Positions 53,379-62,645 of a stretch of DNA of 64,000 nucleotides are shown one piece after another. Each line of letters begins with the position of its first letter. The stretch's first letter is position 1. The position numbers were made by a program, and so were the translations under genes. This stretch comes from CAKAHY01 sp963522175 (lineage in GTDB: Bacteria; Bacillota; Clostridia; Lachnospirales; Lachnospiraceae), in the NCBI GenBank assembly GCA_963522175.1, contig CAUQXC010000008.1, forward strand, positions 5,595-69,594, written 5' to 3'. Under the pieces are notes generated by a model, which was given only the letters and a program-made list of their open reading frames with translations, ran no database searches and had not been told where the DNA came from.

Positions 53379-54886
53379 GCTCTCTACCTCCTCTCATCTT
53401 GTCTAATATGAGAAATTTATTACTTTCACTCATATCTAAAACACTTTCTATTTTTCCATCTCCCATTACCCATAGCTTGCTCACTGTGTTTGCTAAAAAC
53501 TCAAAATCATGACTTATTACCAAAACTGTTGTCCCATTTTTCAATTGTTCTTCAATCAGTTTTGCGACGGAAAGCATTGAGTCTTTATCACAACCTGATG
53601 TTGGTTCATCATAGATAAAAATCTTTGCCTGTTTCATCATTCCACAAGCTATTGTAAGTCTTTGTTTTTCTCCTCTTGACAAAGCAAACGGATGCTTATC
53701 TGTATATTTATCTAAGCCAAGTACATTCAAAATAGACTTTGCTTTTTGGGTATTTTCTTTTTTATCCTTCCCCTCCATACCAAGTAGCATTTCATCAAGT
53801 ACACTTTCCGAAAACAACTGATAGTCTGAATCTTGAAAGACAAAATATGACATATCCATTAAATCTTTATGATTAAGCGACTTATCTTTCCTCGCCCATA
53901 TTTTTCCCTCTTCTATCTTCTCAAGTCCAGAAAGCACTCTTGCAAAGGTAGTTTTTCCGGTACCATTTAAGCCGATAAGACCAATGGCTATTCCGCACTC
54001 CATATTGAAATCAAGATGATTTAAAATGTACTGTTTTTGCCTCTTTCCATCCTTAGCTACATTCGGATAGCAAAATTTCAAGCCTTTACCGATGATACTT
54101 TCATCATTTAATTGATATGAATCTTTCTTCTCACTTATCCTGTATTCTTCTAATTCAAGAGTTCTTAGTCCATTCTCATCCCAAAACTCCCCTTCAAGAT
54201 GGATAACTTCTTCCCGACTCAAATCCTGTGCAATTTCTCCATCTTTCATCAAAAGAAAACGGTCAAATAAAGACTTTACATAGTACAAACGATGTTCAAT
54301 TAGAACAATCGTTGTTCCTTTTTTCTTTAATTTCTCCAAAATTAAAAACAGGTCAAATGTTGCTTTCATATCCAAATTTGCTGAAGGTTCATCTAAAATT
54401 AAAACTTTCGGATTCATCGCATAGATGCTTGCAATAGCTATCTTTTGTTTCTGTCCGCTTGATAATTCAAAAACAGATTTTCCTTTCAGTTCCGGGGTAT
54501 CCAGCTCTACATATACTTCTTCTACTCTCTGTTTGATTTCATCTCTTGATTTACAGATAGTTTGAAGACCAAAAGCTATTTCTTCATCTGTTGTTGTCGT
54601 AAAAAAACTGACTTCTTGGATCTTGAAATACAGTTCCTACAATATGCCCTATTTCATGAAGTAATAATTTGCTTATTTCTTTTCCGGACACAAAGGCTTC
54701 TCCTTTCATTTTGCCTTTGTAATAATGTGGAATAAGACCATTCATTACACTTCCAAGAGTGCTTTTACCACTTCCACTTTTCCCTGAAATTAAAACAAAT
54801 TCACCTTTTTTAATTTCAAGATTGATATTTTTTAAAGCAGTTCGCCCATCTTCCCATTCATAAGAAACATCTTTTAATAAAATCAT
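53368..54886 (-). pseudogene. Fused double EcfA ATPase of module 2, frameshifted in T7
   Basis: The first 100 residues (from 54886) carry Walker A GKSGSGKST and end FQDPRSQFFYDNNR*. If one T is removed from the T7 run (A7 at 54601-54607) the frame continues QFFTTTTDEEIAFG, as in the module 1 homologue (QFFTTNSTKEVAF), through LSSGQKQKIAIA to the second ABC domain (GLNGTGKTT, LSRGEKQRLT). The second half is otherwise intact. It may be a sequencing error, slippage-prone expression or a null allele. If null, module 2 import should fail. Confidence 0.85.
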
Positions 54887-54888
54887 GG

Positions 54889-56598
54889 TTACACCTCATA
54901 TTGAGCTTTCCATAATTTTGTGTAGTAACCATTTTTATCAAGAAGTTCCCCATGCTTTCCTTTTTCAAGTAAATTGCCTTTTTGAAATACGAGAATTTGG
55001 TCAGCTTTTTGAATGGTTTTTAAATGATGAGCCACTACAAGTACAGTTCTATTCTTTGCAAGTTCTGTAATAGCATCTTGTATCAAAGATTCATTTACAG
55101 GATCAACATTACTTGTCATTTCATCAAGAATTAAAATCGGTGCATCTTTCAGAAAGGCTCTTGCAATAGATATTCTTTGTCTCTGTCCACCTGAAAGAAT
55201 CCCACCATTTTCTCCAATATCAGTTTCATAACCTTTTGGTAAACTCATAATGAAATCATGTATCCTTGCCTTCTTTGCAGCTTTAATGATTTCCTCTTTT
55301 GTAGCTCCTTTTTTACCTACTCTGATATTTTCTTCAATCGTATTATCAAACAGTTGAACATTTTGCATGACAATACTAATACGATCTAAAAGCTCATCAT
55401 AAGGAATATCCCTTATATCAGTTCCTCCAAGTGTAATTTTCCCTTTATGCACATCATAAAATCTTAAAAGCAAGTTGGTTATAGTAGTCTTTCCACTACC
55501 TGATTCTCCAACTAAGGCTGTCACCCGTTTTTCAGCAATAGAAAAGCTCAATTTTTCCATTTTAAATTCATCTTTTTCATAAGAAAAATCTATGTTTTCA
55601 AAAGCTATATCATTATCTTTCGGAACAATTCCATTCACTTTATCCGGGATTACATCTGCATATAAAATTCTTGAAAGTCTTTCGTAACTATCTATCGCCG
55701 AAACATAGTACATATAGTGTTGTTCCATAGAAGCGAACGGCTTATAAAACTCTTTTGAAATTACTGCAAAGATAATAAAATGAAGTACATCAAGACTTCC
55801 CTTTACAACAAAAATTGTTCCTGCAATTAAAAGAACCAAATATCCAATATCCAGTAAAAACCCAAATATAGATAGCTGTTTTGCCTTGAATCTTGAAGCT
55901 ACTTTGCTTGTTTCTCCAAACTTTTTTGTCTTATTCATAAGCTCATTATCCAAGCTCTTATTGTTTGAAAAACTCTTTAATACAGGTATTCCTCTAACAT
56001 ATTCAACAAATAAGCTAACCATATCAAGAAGGCTTAAGTTGTTCTGATTTTCTATTTTTTCAGATTGCTTAATTGTCATATATAGAAAGGCAAGTGCAAA
56101 AGGAACAGACACTGCCATCAGAATAGCAAGTTTTAAATCAATACTTGCAAGACCAATAAATACGACTGCAGCTATCAAAAAATCGCCAAACATTCTCGAC
56201 CATATGTGTCCTACAACAAGGGACATATTATCAACATCTTTGTATAAAATTGTATTGATTTCTCCCAGTCTTTCATTGGTATAAAATCCCAAACTGAATT
56301 TCTTCAATCGGATGATCATGCGTTCTCTGATTTGCTGAACAATATCAAAACCTGCACTATGCTTTTTCATATCTGCAACCATGTTACAAATACCTTTGAA
56401 GACTACAAGTATTCCTATCGCAATAAAATATTTATAAAGCATACCTAAACTCGTCCCATCAAATATCTGGAACAGTATAGAAAAAACTATAACAATCATA
56501 GCTATGGAGCTTAATCCATAAAGGGCAAAGAATACGCTTGATATAACCAAATCTCTCTTGCCGGTTTTTGTAAGTAGTTTTAACATTTCTCTAAACAT
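54889..56598 (-). CDS. ABC half-transporter, IrtB/YbtQ-like (module 2)
   Basis: A 569-residue exporter-fold protein: helices at about 20-290, Walker A GESGSGKTT near 365, LSGGQRQR near 470 and LILDEMTSNVDPVNE (Met replaces Ala in the Walker B stretch). It pairs with the 56633 gene. GGAGGTGG lies about 9 bases upstream of the ATG. Two bases separate it from the EcfA gene. Confidence 0.9.
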   Translation of the reverse strand: MFREMLKLLTKTGKRDLVISSVFFALYGLSSIAMIVIVFSILFQIFDGTSLGMLYKYFIAIGILVVFKGICNMVADMKKHSAGFDIVQQIRERMIIRLKKFSLGFYTNERLGEINTILYKDVDNMSLVVGHIWSRMFGDFLIAAVVFIGLASIDLKLAILMAVSVPFALAFLYMTIKQSEKIENQNNLSLLDMVSLFVEYVRGIPVLKSFSNNKSLDNELMNKTKKFGETSKVASRFKAKQLSIFGFLLDIGYLVLLIAGTIFVVKGSLDVLHFIIFAVISKEFYKPFASMEQHYMYYVSAIDSYERLSRILYADVIPDKVNGIVPKDNDIAFENIDFSYEKDEFKMEKLSFSIAEKRVTALVGESGSGKTTITNLLLRFYDVHKGKITLGGTDIRDIPYDELLDRISIVMQNVQLFDNTIEENIRVGKKGATKEEIIKAAKKARIHDFIMSLPKGYETDIGENGGILSGGQRQRISIARAFLKDAPILILDEMTSNVDPVNESLIQDAITELAKNRTVLVVAHHLKTIQKADQILVFQKGNLLEKGKHGELLDKNGYYTKLWKAQYEV

Positions 56599-56616
56599 TT
56601 TCTGTTACCACCTCCG

Positions 56617-56706
56617 TACACTCGCAATCCACTCAGTTCCTTGCTCGTGAAAGACTATCTCTGATACACTCGCAATCCTCTCCGTTCCTTGCTCGTGAAA
56701 GACTAT
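56617..56706. repeat. 48-bp tandem duplication at the 3' end of an ABC gene
   Basis: Two 42-base copies (56617-56658 and 56665-56706, two mismatches) spaced by 6 bases. They encode DSLSRARN twice at the C-terminus of the 56633 ABC protein, adding 16 residues. No such tail is present in the module 1 homologue. Confidence 0.85.
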
Positions 56707-58426
56707 TATCTTTCAAATTCCATCTATCTACCTTGTTCTGTGCTTCAACCATATCCTTATAAAAATCACATCTTTTCATCAACTCTTCATGGCTTCCTGC
56801 ATCAAGAACAACACCCTTATCCATAACTATAATTTGGTCTGAATCTCTAATCGTATTTAGATGATGAGCAATTGTAATGATGGTTTTATCCTTACTTAAA
56901 TCATCAATCGCTTCACCGATTAGTCTTTCATTTTCACTATCAACAGCTGCCATTGCCTCATCTAATATTAAAATCGGTGCATTTTTGAGTATCATTCTCG
57001 CAATGGATATTCTTTGTTTTTCTCCACCGGATAACTTAACTCCCATTTCACCTATTCGTGTTTCATATCCATTTGGTAAAGCAGAAATAAAATCATGGCA
57101 TCTTGCTTTTTTAGCAGCTTCTATGACTTCTTCTTTTGTTGCATTTAGTTTTCCGATTGCTATATTTTCAAAAATACTTAAATCAAAAAGGATAACTTCT
57201 TGTTGCACACTACCAATCAGCATTGAGATATTTTCTTGACTATATTCTTTTATATCTTTTTCATTTATCAGTATTTGTCCTTCATCTGCATCCCAAAATC
57301 CCATAAGCAAATTGGATACTGTACTCTTACCGCATCCACTTGCTCCAACAAAAGCATTTAAGCTGTTTTTCTTAAAAATAAGATTTATATCCTTTAACTT
57401 GAAACTATCTTTTCCGTATGCAAAATTCACATCTTTAAATTCTATATTTCCAAATTCTAAACCTTGTTCTATCTTTTTCTTTGGAAGCGAAACGGTTAAA
57501 ACTTTTCCAATCGCCTTTAGAGCTTCCTTAAACACAATAGAAAAATGTTGCAATGTAGCTGTCTTACTTATAGATGCAGTAAACGCAGATGATAAAATAA
57601 TTGCAAGGATAAAATTAGGCGTTGTAATATTCCCCTGATAAAGAAAGATACTTCCCAAAATCATGACAATAACTACTCCAATTTCCATAAATATGTCAAT
57701 GAGTCCCATTGGAATTGTAATTGCTCCCATGCTCTTTTTAACCCAGTAAATATATTCCCTTGCCGTTTTTAATGTTCTTTCACTAATCTCCTCTTCTTTA
57801 GCAAAAGCCTTAATAACAGAAATATTTTTTACATATTCCATTAGCTCTTCTCTCATCTTGTTTTCATGGTTAAAGTAAATAGCAAAGTTCTTATCCATTG
57901 TTTTCTGCGAAAGAACTTTTACCAAATACATGAGTGGAACTCCGGCAATCATTCCAAGAGCAAGACGCCAATCCACAAAAATCATAGCTACAAAAATAAT
58001 GGTAGGTAGAAGTGTAACCGACATTATTTCAGGAAGACCATGGGCAAGGTATACTTCCACTTGTTCTACATCATGTTGAACGATGTTGGTAAGCTCTCCG
58101 GTATTATGTTCTTTGAAAAATCCTAAACTTAGTTTTTTTAGATGACCGATAATATCTAACCTAAGTTCTGTCAATTTTTCGTATGCTTTCTCATGAGCAA
58201 CCTTTGTCGCAAAATAGTAAAACACTCCCTTTAATGCAAACGACATAAAGATTCCTAAGAAAATATGCTTCAAATTATCTTCGCTAATATTGTTTGCAAT
58301 TAAGGAACTAATCAAATATACAAGTAAGATTTGTGGTATCAAATCAAATACTATTTTTAAAGCAAGAAGTGAATTGGATAAGCCATTTTTCCCAATCACT
58401 TTTTTCCTTAATTCTTTTTCCGGCAT
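56633..58426 (-). CDS. ABC half-transporter, IrtA/YbtP-like (module 2)
   Basis: A ~597-residue exporter-fold ATPase/permease. Walker A GASGCGKST near 365, LSGGEKQR near 470, LILDEAMAAVDSENE. The ATG at 58426 (AAGGAG 8 bases upstream) is preferred over 58444. The C-terminus carries the duplicated DSLSRARN tail caused by the 48-bp direct repeat, a probable elongation by duplication. It follows tetR; an operator-like palindrome lies between. Confidence 0.9.
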   Translation of the reverse strand: MPEKELRKKVIGKNGLSNSLLALKIVFDLIPQILLVYLISSLIANNISEDNLKHIFLGIFMSFALKGVFYYFATKVAHEKAYEKLTELRLDIIGHLKKLSLGFFKEHNTGELTNIVQHDVEQVEVYLAHGLPEIMSVTLLPTIIFVAMIFVDWRLALGMIAGVPLMYLVKVLSQKTMDKNFAIYFNHENKMREELMEYVKNISVIKAFAKEEEISERTLKTAREYIYWVKKSMGAITIPMGLIDIFMEIGVVIVMILGSIFLYQGNITTPNFILAIILSSAFTASISKTATLQHFSIVFKEALKAIGKVLTVSLPKKKIEQGLEFGNIEFKDVNFAYGKDSFKLKDINLIFKKNSLNAFVGASGCGKSTVSNLLMGFWDADEGQILINEKDIKEYSQENISMLIGSVQQEVILFDLSIFENIAIGKLNATKEEVIEAAKKARCHDFISALPNGYETRIGEMGVKLSGGEKQRISIARMILKNAPILILDEAMAAVDSENERLIGEAIDDLSKDKTIITIAHHLNTIRDSDQIIVMDKGVVLDAGSHEELMKRCDFYKDMVEAQNKVDRWNLKDNSLSRARNGEDCECIRDSLSRARN

Positions 58427-58453
58427 GAACAACTCTCCTTTCAAAATTGAATA

Positions 58454-58475
58454 ATATTGAATTTTAATTCAGTAT
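58454..58475. promoter_or_regulatory. TetR operator copy before the ABC genes of module 2
   Basis: ATATTGAATTTTAATTCAGTAT is a near-perfect palindrome and repeats the core ATACTGAAT...ATTCAATAT of the operator before tetR (59124-59163). A hairpin (58490-58514) lies between it and the tetR stop. Confidence 0.65.
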
Positions 58476-58529
58476 TAAGGTTTAAAGTAAGACTTTGCTG
58501 ATTACGCAAAGTCTATTTTTTAGTGCTGA

Positions 58530-59102
58530 TTATAGGGATTCCACTCCCTTGTAATAACACCTTGCAATAAGTTTTAGCATATCTTTTGCCCACTTTTCAC
58601 TTTGATAGTGCCTTGCTATTTCAAGAAGCCCCTCTGTAAAATTACTGGCTAAAATATGGGCAAGCATTGGATCATATTCCTGTTTCGATTGTCTTTTTAA
58701 ACTTACTTCAATATGAACCTCCATTTGTGATATGAGTTTTTGTTTTGCTTCTGTATGTTTCGTTCCTGAGCTTTTATCCATTAAAATAATTAACTTCTTA
58801 CGCTCTTTTAAAAGTTCATGAATATAATTTTCTCCAACTTCATCAAACCTTTCAGAAGCAGAACCTTTTTCCAAAGATTCTTCCTCATTAAAAGCTGACT
58901 CGAAGTTTATATAAACAGAACTTACTACTGCATCAAACAAAACTTCCTTATTTTTGAAATAGGTATAAATTAGTGCCACAGGAATATCTGCTTCTTTTGC
59001 AATTTCTGTTAATTTGGCACCTCTATAATCCTTTTTATAAAATACTTTTTCTGCTGCTTCGAGTATTCTATTTCTAACTTCTTCTTTTAATACTTGTGCC
59101 AT
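58530..59102 (-). CDS. TetR family regulator of module 2
   Basis: A 190-residue repressor with the helix-turn-helix LTEIAKEADIPVALIYTYFKNKEVLF (read in part) at about 26-51. It is followed by the ABC pair and preceded by a strong promoter overlapped by an operator. The same palindrome occurs before the ABC genes, so it likely controls both itself and the transporters. Confidence 0.9.
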   Translation of the reverse strand: MAQVLKEEVRNRILEAAEKVFYKKDYRGAKLTEIAKEADIPVALIYTYFKNKEVLFDAVVSSVYINFESAFNEEESLEKGSASERFDEVGENYIHELLKERKKLIILMDKSSGTKHTEAKQKLISQMEVHIEVSLKRQSKQEYDPMLAHILASNFTEGLLEIARHYQSEKWAKDMLKLIARCYYKGVESL

Positions 59103-59123
59103 AGCACACCTCTTTCTATACTA

Positions 59124-59170
59124 ATACTGAATCTATATTTAATAATAAATTAAAATTCAATATTTGTCAA
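59124..59170 (-). promoter_or_regulatory. Sigma-A promoter with overlapping operator of tetR (module 2)
   Basis: TTGACA (59170-59165), 17 bases, TATTAT (59147-59142) on the minus strand. An 18-bp imperfect inverted repeat (59124-59141 with 59146-59163, 14 of 18 paired) covers the -10 and spacer. The -35 overlaps the recombinase stop codon region. Confidence 0.7.
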
Positions 59171-61014
59171 GTTAACTTTGTTTCCATATTTTTATACTCG
59201 CTTACCGGTATCCCTGTTCTTTTCAAAACCCTTAGCTTTTCCTGTTTTTTCTCCTCTCTCCTTGCCTTATATCTGTCCTCATATTCTTTTTGCTTGCCGT
59301 TTGCTTTACGTTTCAAGTAGTTTTGATGAAGCCTGTCTTTTCTTGCCCATTCTTTTTCTTCCTCCTCCCTTAATTTCTGCATTTCTTCTTCGGATAATTC
59401 TTCTTTCGGCGGTTCATAGTTCCCGATAAAGTTGAAGTAGATTTCGACTTTCTGATTGGCGGTTTGACTGCCTTTTCGATCTCGTTCGTGAATTAAGATT
59501 TTTTCTACAAACTCGTTGATGATGGTCGGTGTAAGTTCATCAAAGTTATCATAGCGTTCAATCAACCGGATAAACTTCTTGGCTCTATCGGTTTCTTTTT
59601 CGTATCGCTTGATGGCTTTTTCCAACCCATCGATTTCTTTGCTAAGTTCCCTTTGCTCGGTTTCATACTGATTGTTTAAGATTTCATATCGGGTGTTCGG
59701 TATCTTCTCCAATATCATATCTTCGTATATTCGACACATTAAGCGTTCCAGTTCCTGAAGTCTGTTTTTACTATCTGTGAGCCTTGTTCTTTTCTTTTCC
59801 ATTTCCATTTTTTCGCTTTCTTCCATTTCGTTTTGAATGGAATGGAGAAAGGCTTCGTTATCTTCATCAAGGCTTTTCTTAATGTCTTGTAGGGTGCTTT
59901 GAATGAGATTTAATACCACTTCCGCTTTTATCCTGTGAGCGGAGGGACAAAGTGTTCCACAAGGTACTTTTGTGTAGGCACTGCAAGTATAATAAGGGAT
60001 ATTCTTGTAGTTACTTGTTCTATGCACATACATTTTACTTCCACAATCGGCACAATACATCAGTCCTGTAAGGGGATGGTATTCGCCCCAACCATCGGGA
60101 TAGCGTTTGACATTTCCTCGTATTCTCTGCACATTATCAAAGGTTTCTTGGTCTATGATTGGCTCGTGGGTGTTTTCAAAGATGAGCCAGTTATCTTCGG
60201 ATACATATTTACTTTTCTTGTCTTTGAAATGCTTTCTGGTTTTGAAGTTGACTGTATGCCCTAAGTATTCTTGTTTCTTTAAGATACTTGCAATCGTGGA
60301 ACTGCACCAACGATACGGATATTCAAACACTTTGCTTTGATGTAGTCCATATCCCAATTTCTGCTGATGATAGGCGGGTATATCTATCTTGTCGGCTTCT
60401 AATACCCTTGCAATGGCATAGGGTCCTTTTCCGTCCATTGTCAGATGGAATATTCTTCGGACAACTTCTGCTGCTTTTTCATCGATAATCCACTGATTTT
60501 TATCGTCCTTGTCTTTGATATATCCATAGGGCGGACTGCTTCCTGTATGCTTTCCGCTCTCTCCTTTAGCTTTGAATGTGGACTTGATTTTCCTTGAGGT
60601 ATCTCTCGCATACCACTCGTTCATAATGTTTCGAAATGGAGTAAAATCATCGTCTTTGTAAAAGCTGTCTACATTGTCGTTTATGGCAATGAGTCTTACT
60701 CCCTTTTGTCTTAATATCTCCATACATTGACCGACTTTGAGGTAATCTCTGCCAAGTCTTGACATATCCTTTACGATGATACAACCGATATTCCCTTGAT
60801 TGACTCCGTTCATCATTGCCATAAATCCCGGTCTGTCAAACTGTGTTCCGCTGATTCCGTCATCGGTAAAATGAACGATGTTCTCCAAATGATTTTTCTT
60901 TGCGTATTCTTCCAAAATTTTCTTCTGATTGATGATAGAATTGCTCTCGCCTTGTAGTTCATCATCTCGGCTTAACCTTTCATACAAGGCGGTTATTTTC
61001 TCATAGTTTCTCAC
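59167..61014 (-). CDS. Large serine recombinase (integrase/resolvase type)
   Basis: A ~615-residue recombinase. The catalytic domain has ITALYERLSRDDE (Ser near residue 15) and MSRLGRDYLKVGQ. A Recombinase domain follows at about 180-280, then a zinc ribbon CADCGSKMYVHRT with CPSAHRI. A long coiled coil and a DUF4368-type tail end in a lysine-rich stretch. GTG at 61014 is used because AAAGGAGG lies 5 bases upstream. The C-terminal tail is shared with the chimeric ORF at 51555. It sits exactly where the VirD4 gene is cut, so it is the likely integrase of the island. Confidence 0.95.
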   Translation of the reverse strand: MRNYEKITALYERLSRDDELQGESNSIINQKKILEEYAKKNHLENIVHFTDDGISGTQFDRPGFMAMMNGVNQGNIGCIIVKDMSRLGRDYLKVGQCMEILRQKGVRLIAINDNVDSFYKDDDFTPFRNIMNEWYARDTSRKIKSTFKAKGESGKHTGSSPPYGYIKDKDDKNQWIIDEKAAEVVRRIFHLTMDGKGPYAIARVLEADKIDIPAYHQQKLGYGLHQSKVFEYPYRWCSSTIASILKKQEYLGHTVNFKTRKHFKDKKSKYVSEDNWLIFENTHEPIIDQETFDNVQRIRGNVKRYPDGWGEYHPLTGLMYCADCGSKMYVHRTSNYKNIPYYTCSAYTKVPCGTLCPSAHRIKAEVVLNLIQSTLQDIKKSLDEDNEAFLHSIQNEMEESEKMEMEKKRTRLTDSKNRLQELERLMCRIYEDMILEKIPNTRYEILNNQYETEQRELSKEIDGLEKAIKRYEKETDRAKKFIRLIERYDNFDELTPTIINEFVEKILIHERDRKGSQTANQKVEIYFNFIGNYEPPKEELSEEEMQKLREEEEKEWARKDRLHQNYLKRKANGKQKEYEDRYKARREEKKQEKLRVLKRTGIPVSEYKNMETKLT

Positions 61015-61054
61015 GATTACCTCCTTTCGCGGGGATTCTCCAATAAAAAAAGAA

Positions 61055-61783
61055 TTAAGCAAAACATCTTTCACTCAAATAGTGATGAAGTGTTCTTCTT
61101 AATTCTATAACTCCGGCTGCCAATTTATACTTCTTATATTGTTTCACCGCAAAATGTGTAGGTTCTTTCTTTTCCAATGCTTCAAAGAGTCTGTCTATCG
61201 GATTCATATAGGTTTCATCATCTTCTCTGACTTCTGAAGCGTCTATCATATCAAGGAGAGTTGCAAAGTTCTTTTCTTCTCTTGGTGCTTCATAGAAGAT
61301 ATATCCTATAAGGGCTGTATAGTATAGTTTCTCGGCTTTTACCCAAAAATCCTCACCTGCCTTTTCTCCCTCACCTTTGGTATTTGCAATGATAGTCTGA
61401 ACAAGTTTTAATATATCTTTCTCAGAACGAATATAGGCAAATGGATTGTATTTCATGCTCTTTTTGAAGTTGATGGTATTTAAAATTTTTATCTCATATC
61501 CGTTATCTTCAGGCATTTTGCCACACTCAAGGACTATCGTTCCTTTTGGATCTGTTACAACATAGGATGAGTGCATTTGCATAAGATTGGGCTTTAGAAA
61601 AAATCTGGTCTTTCCGCTTCCTGAGCCTCCCACTACAAGTATATTTTTATTTCTTGCATATTTAGGGTTTTTAGGTCTACCATTCATGGTAAGTCTTTCC
61701 GTATCAGTTAAAAGTATGTTGTTTTCAAACTTCTCATCTACATACGGCTCTATGTCTTTTGAGTTCCCCCAGAGAGCGTTTTG
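61055..61783 (-). pseudogene. VirD4/TraG-type coupling-protein fragment
   Basis: An internal piece of a conjugation coupling ATPase. It holds TERLTMNGRPKNPKYARNKN, Walker A GGSGSGKTR and VTDPKGT, then ends QYKKYKLAAG before unrelated residues. Upstream, homology reaches back to about ALWGNSKDIEPY and is cut by a TGA at 61784-61786, so the N-terminal membrane part is also missing. The 3' break lies about 40 bases upstream of the recombinase start, consistent with insertion of a recombinase-bearing element into virD4. Confidence 0.85.
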
Positions 61784-61854
61784 TCAAGTACCTTTTTTGA
61801 TTTATTGACGCTTTCTCTTTTATCTTATTTAACCTCCTTTCTATTTTTTAGCAA

Positions 61855-61887
61855 CAAAAAACAGTAAACTTTTTATTTACTGTTTTA
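61855..61887 (-). terminator. Terminator after the XRE gene
   Basis: AAAACAGTAAA pairs with TTTACTGTTTT around a short A-rich loop, followed by TTTT on the minus strand. It ends the lipoprotein-DUF2975-XRE operon. Confidence 0.75.
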
Positions 61888-61898
61888 TAATTAATTTT

Positions 61899-62102
61899 TT
61901 ATTTATATTCCAATATATCACCTGGCTGACAGTTCAATTCTCTGCATATTTTAGCCAATGTTTCAAATCGAACCCCTTTTGCTTTTCCTGTTTTAAATAT
62001 TGACAAATTTGCTTCCGTTATATTAATCCTATCTGCTAATTCTTTTGAAGCCATACCTTTTTCTTTTAAAATCTTGTCTAAATTTATAACTATTTCACCC
62101 AT
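61899..62102 (-). CDS. XRE family (Cro/C1-type) regulator
   Basis: A 67-residue single-domain repressor: LKEKGMASKELADRINITEANLSIFKTGK (read in part) carries the helix-turn-helix at about 14-42, then LAKICRELNCQPGDILEY. It follows the DUF2975 gene by 6 bases. XRE proteins beside DUF2975 proteins (YozG type) are a common pair. Its likely target is the 18-bp palindrome over the promoter at 63147-63175 (inference). Confidence 0.9.
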   Translation of the reverse strand: MGEIVINLDKILKEKGMASKELADRINITEANLSIFKTGKAKGVRFETLAKICRELNCQPGDILEYK

Positions 62103-62108
62103 AATAAT

Positions 62109-62639
62109 CTAAATTATACTTTCTGAATCATCTTTTAATATCTTTCCATTTTGAAATAGTATCATTGCAACAAACGCTATTATTCCCAAAATTATATTGA
62201 AAAAATAGTCTTTAGCCGATAAATTATAAATCTCACTAACATCAGTAACTCGCATATAATTAAAAACAATATGAGCCGAAATTTGACAAACTGTTAGAAT
62301 AATAATCGCAATTAAAATTTCTCTAGAGTATTTAGAATTATCTTTTGAAAAATATTCTTTGTTTTGAAAATTTATCAATATGCTTTGGAATTTTATAATA
62401 GAAATAATTGTGCAAATTAAAATAGCTAAAGCATTTAAACAAGTCCATATAATAAATGGAAAAGTGGTAACCTTATTCATTAATACTCCAATATCCTCTA
62501 ATTCCAACATACTAATAACTCTATCCTTGAACACTATTGTGAAAAAGGTTCCTATACATATCATCACACTACAAAAATATAGACAGTATTTAATTCCTGA
62601 CACAAATAGAATAATAATTTTCAAAATATTTTTTTCCAT
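62109..62639 (-). CDS. DUF2975 family membrane protein
   Basis: A 176-residue protein with four hydrophobic segments (about 8-33, 55-80, 108-130 and 148-168), fitting DUF2975. The function is unknown. It is flanked by the lipoprotein and XRE genes with 6 bases on either side, so all three are co-transcribed. Such XRE/DUF2975 pairs often accompany mobile elements. Confidence 0.75.
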   Translation of the reverse strand: MEKNILKIIILFVSGIKYCLYFCSVMICIGTFFTIVFKDRVISMLELEDIGVLMNKVTTFPFIIWTCLNALAILICTIISIIKFQSILINFQNKEYFSKDNSKYSREILIAIIILTVCQISAHIVFNYMRVTDVSEIYNLSAKDYFFNIILGIIAFVAMILFQNGKILKDDSESII

Positions 62640-62645
62640 CAGTAA

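Noticed and set aside
61681..61820. Independent small gene before the VirD4 fragment
   Set aside because: A GGAGG is followed by no ATG/GTG/TTG at proper distance, and the frame shows VirD4 homology only from about 61775 downwards.
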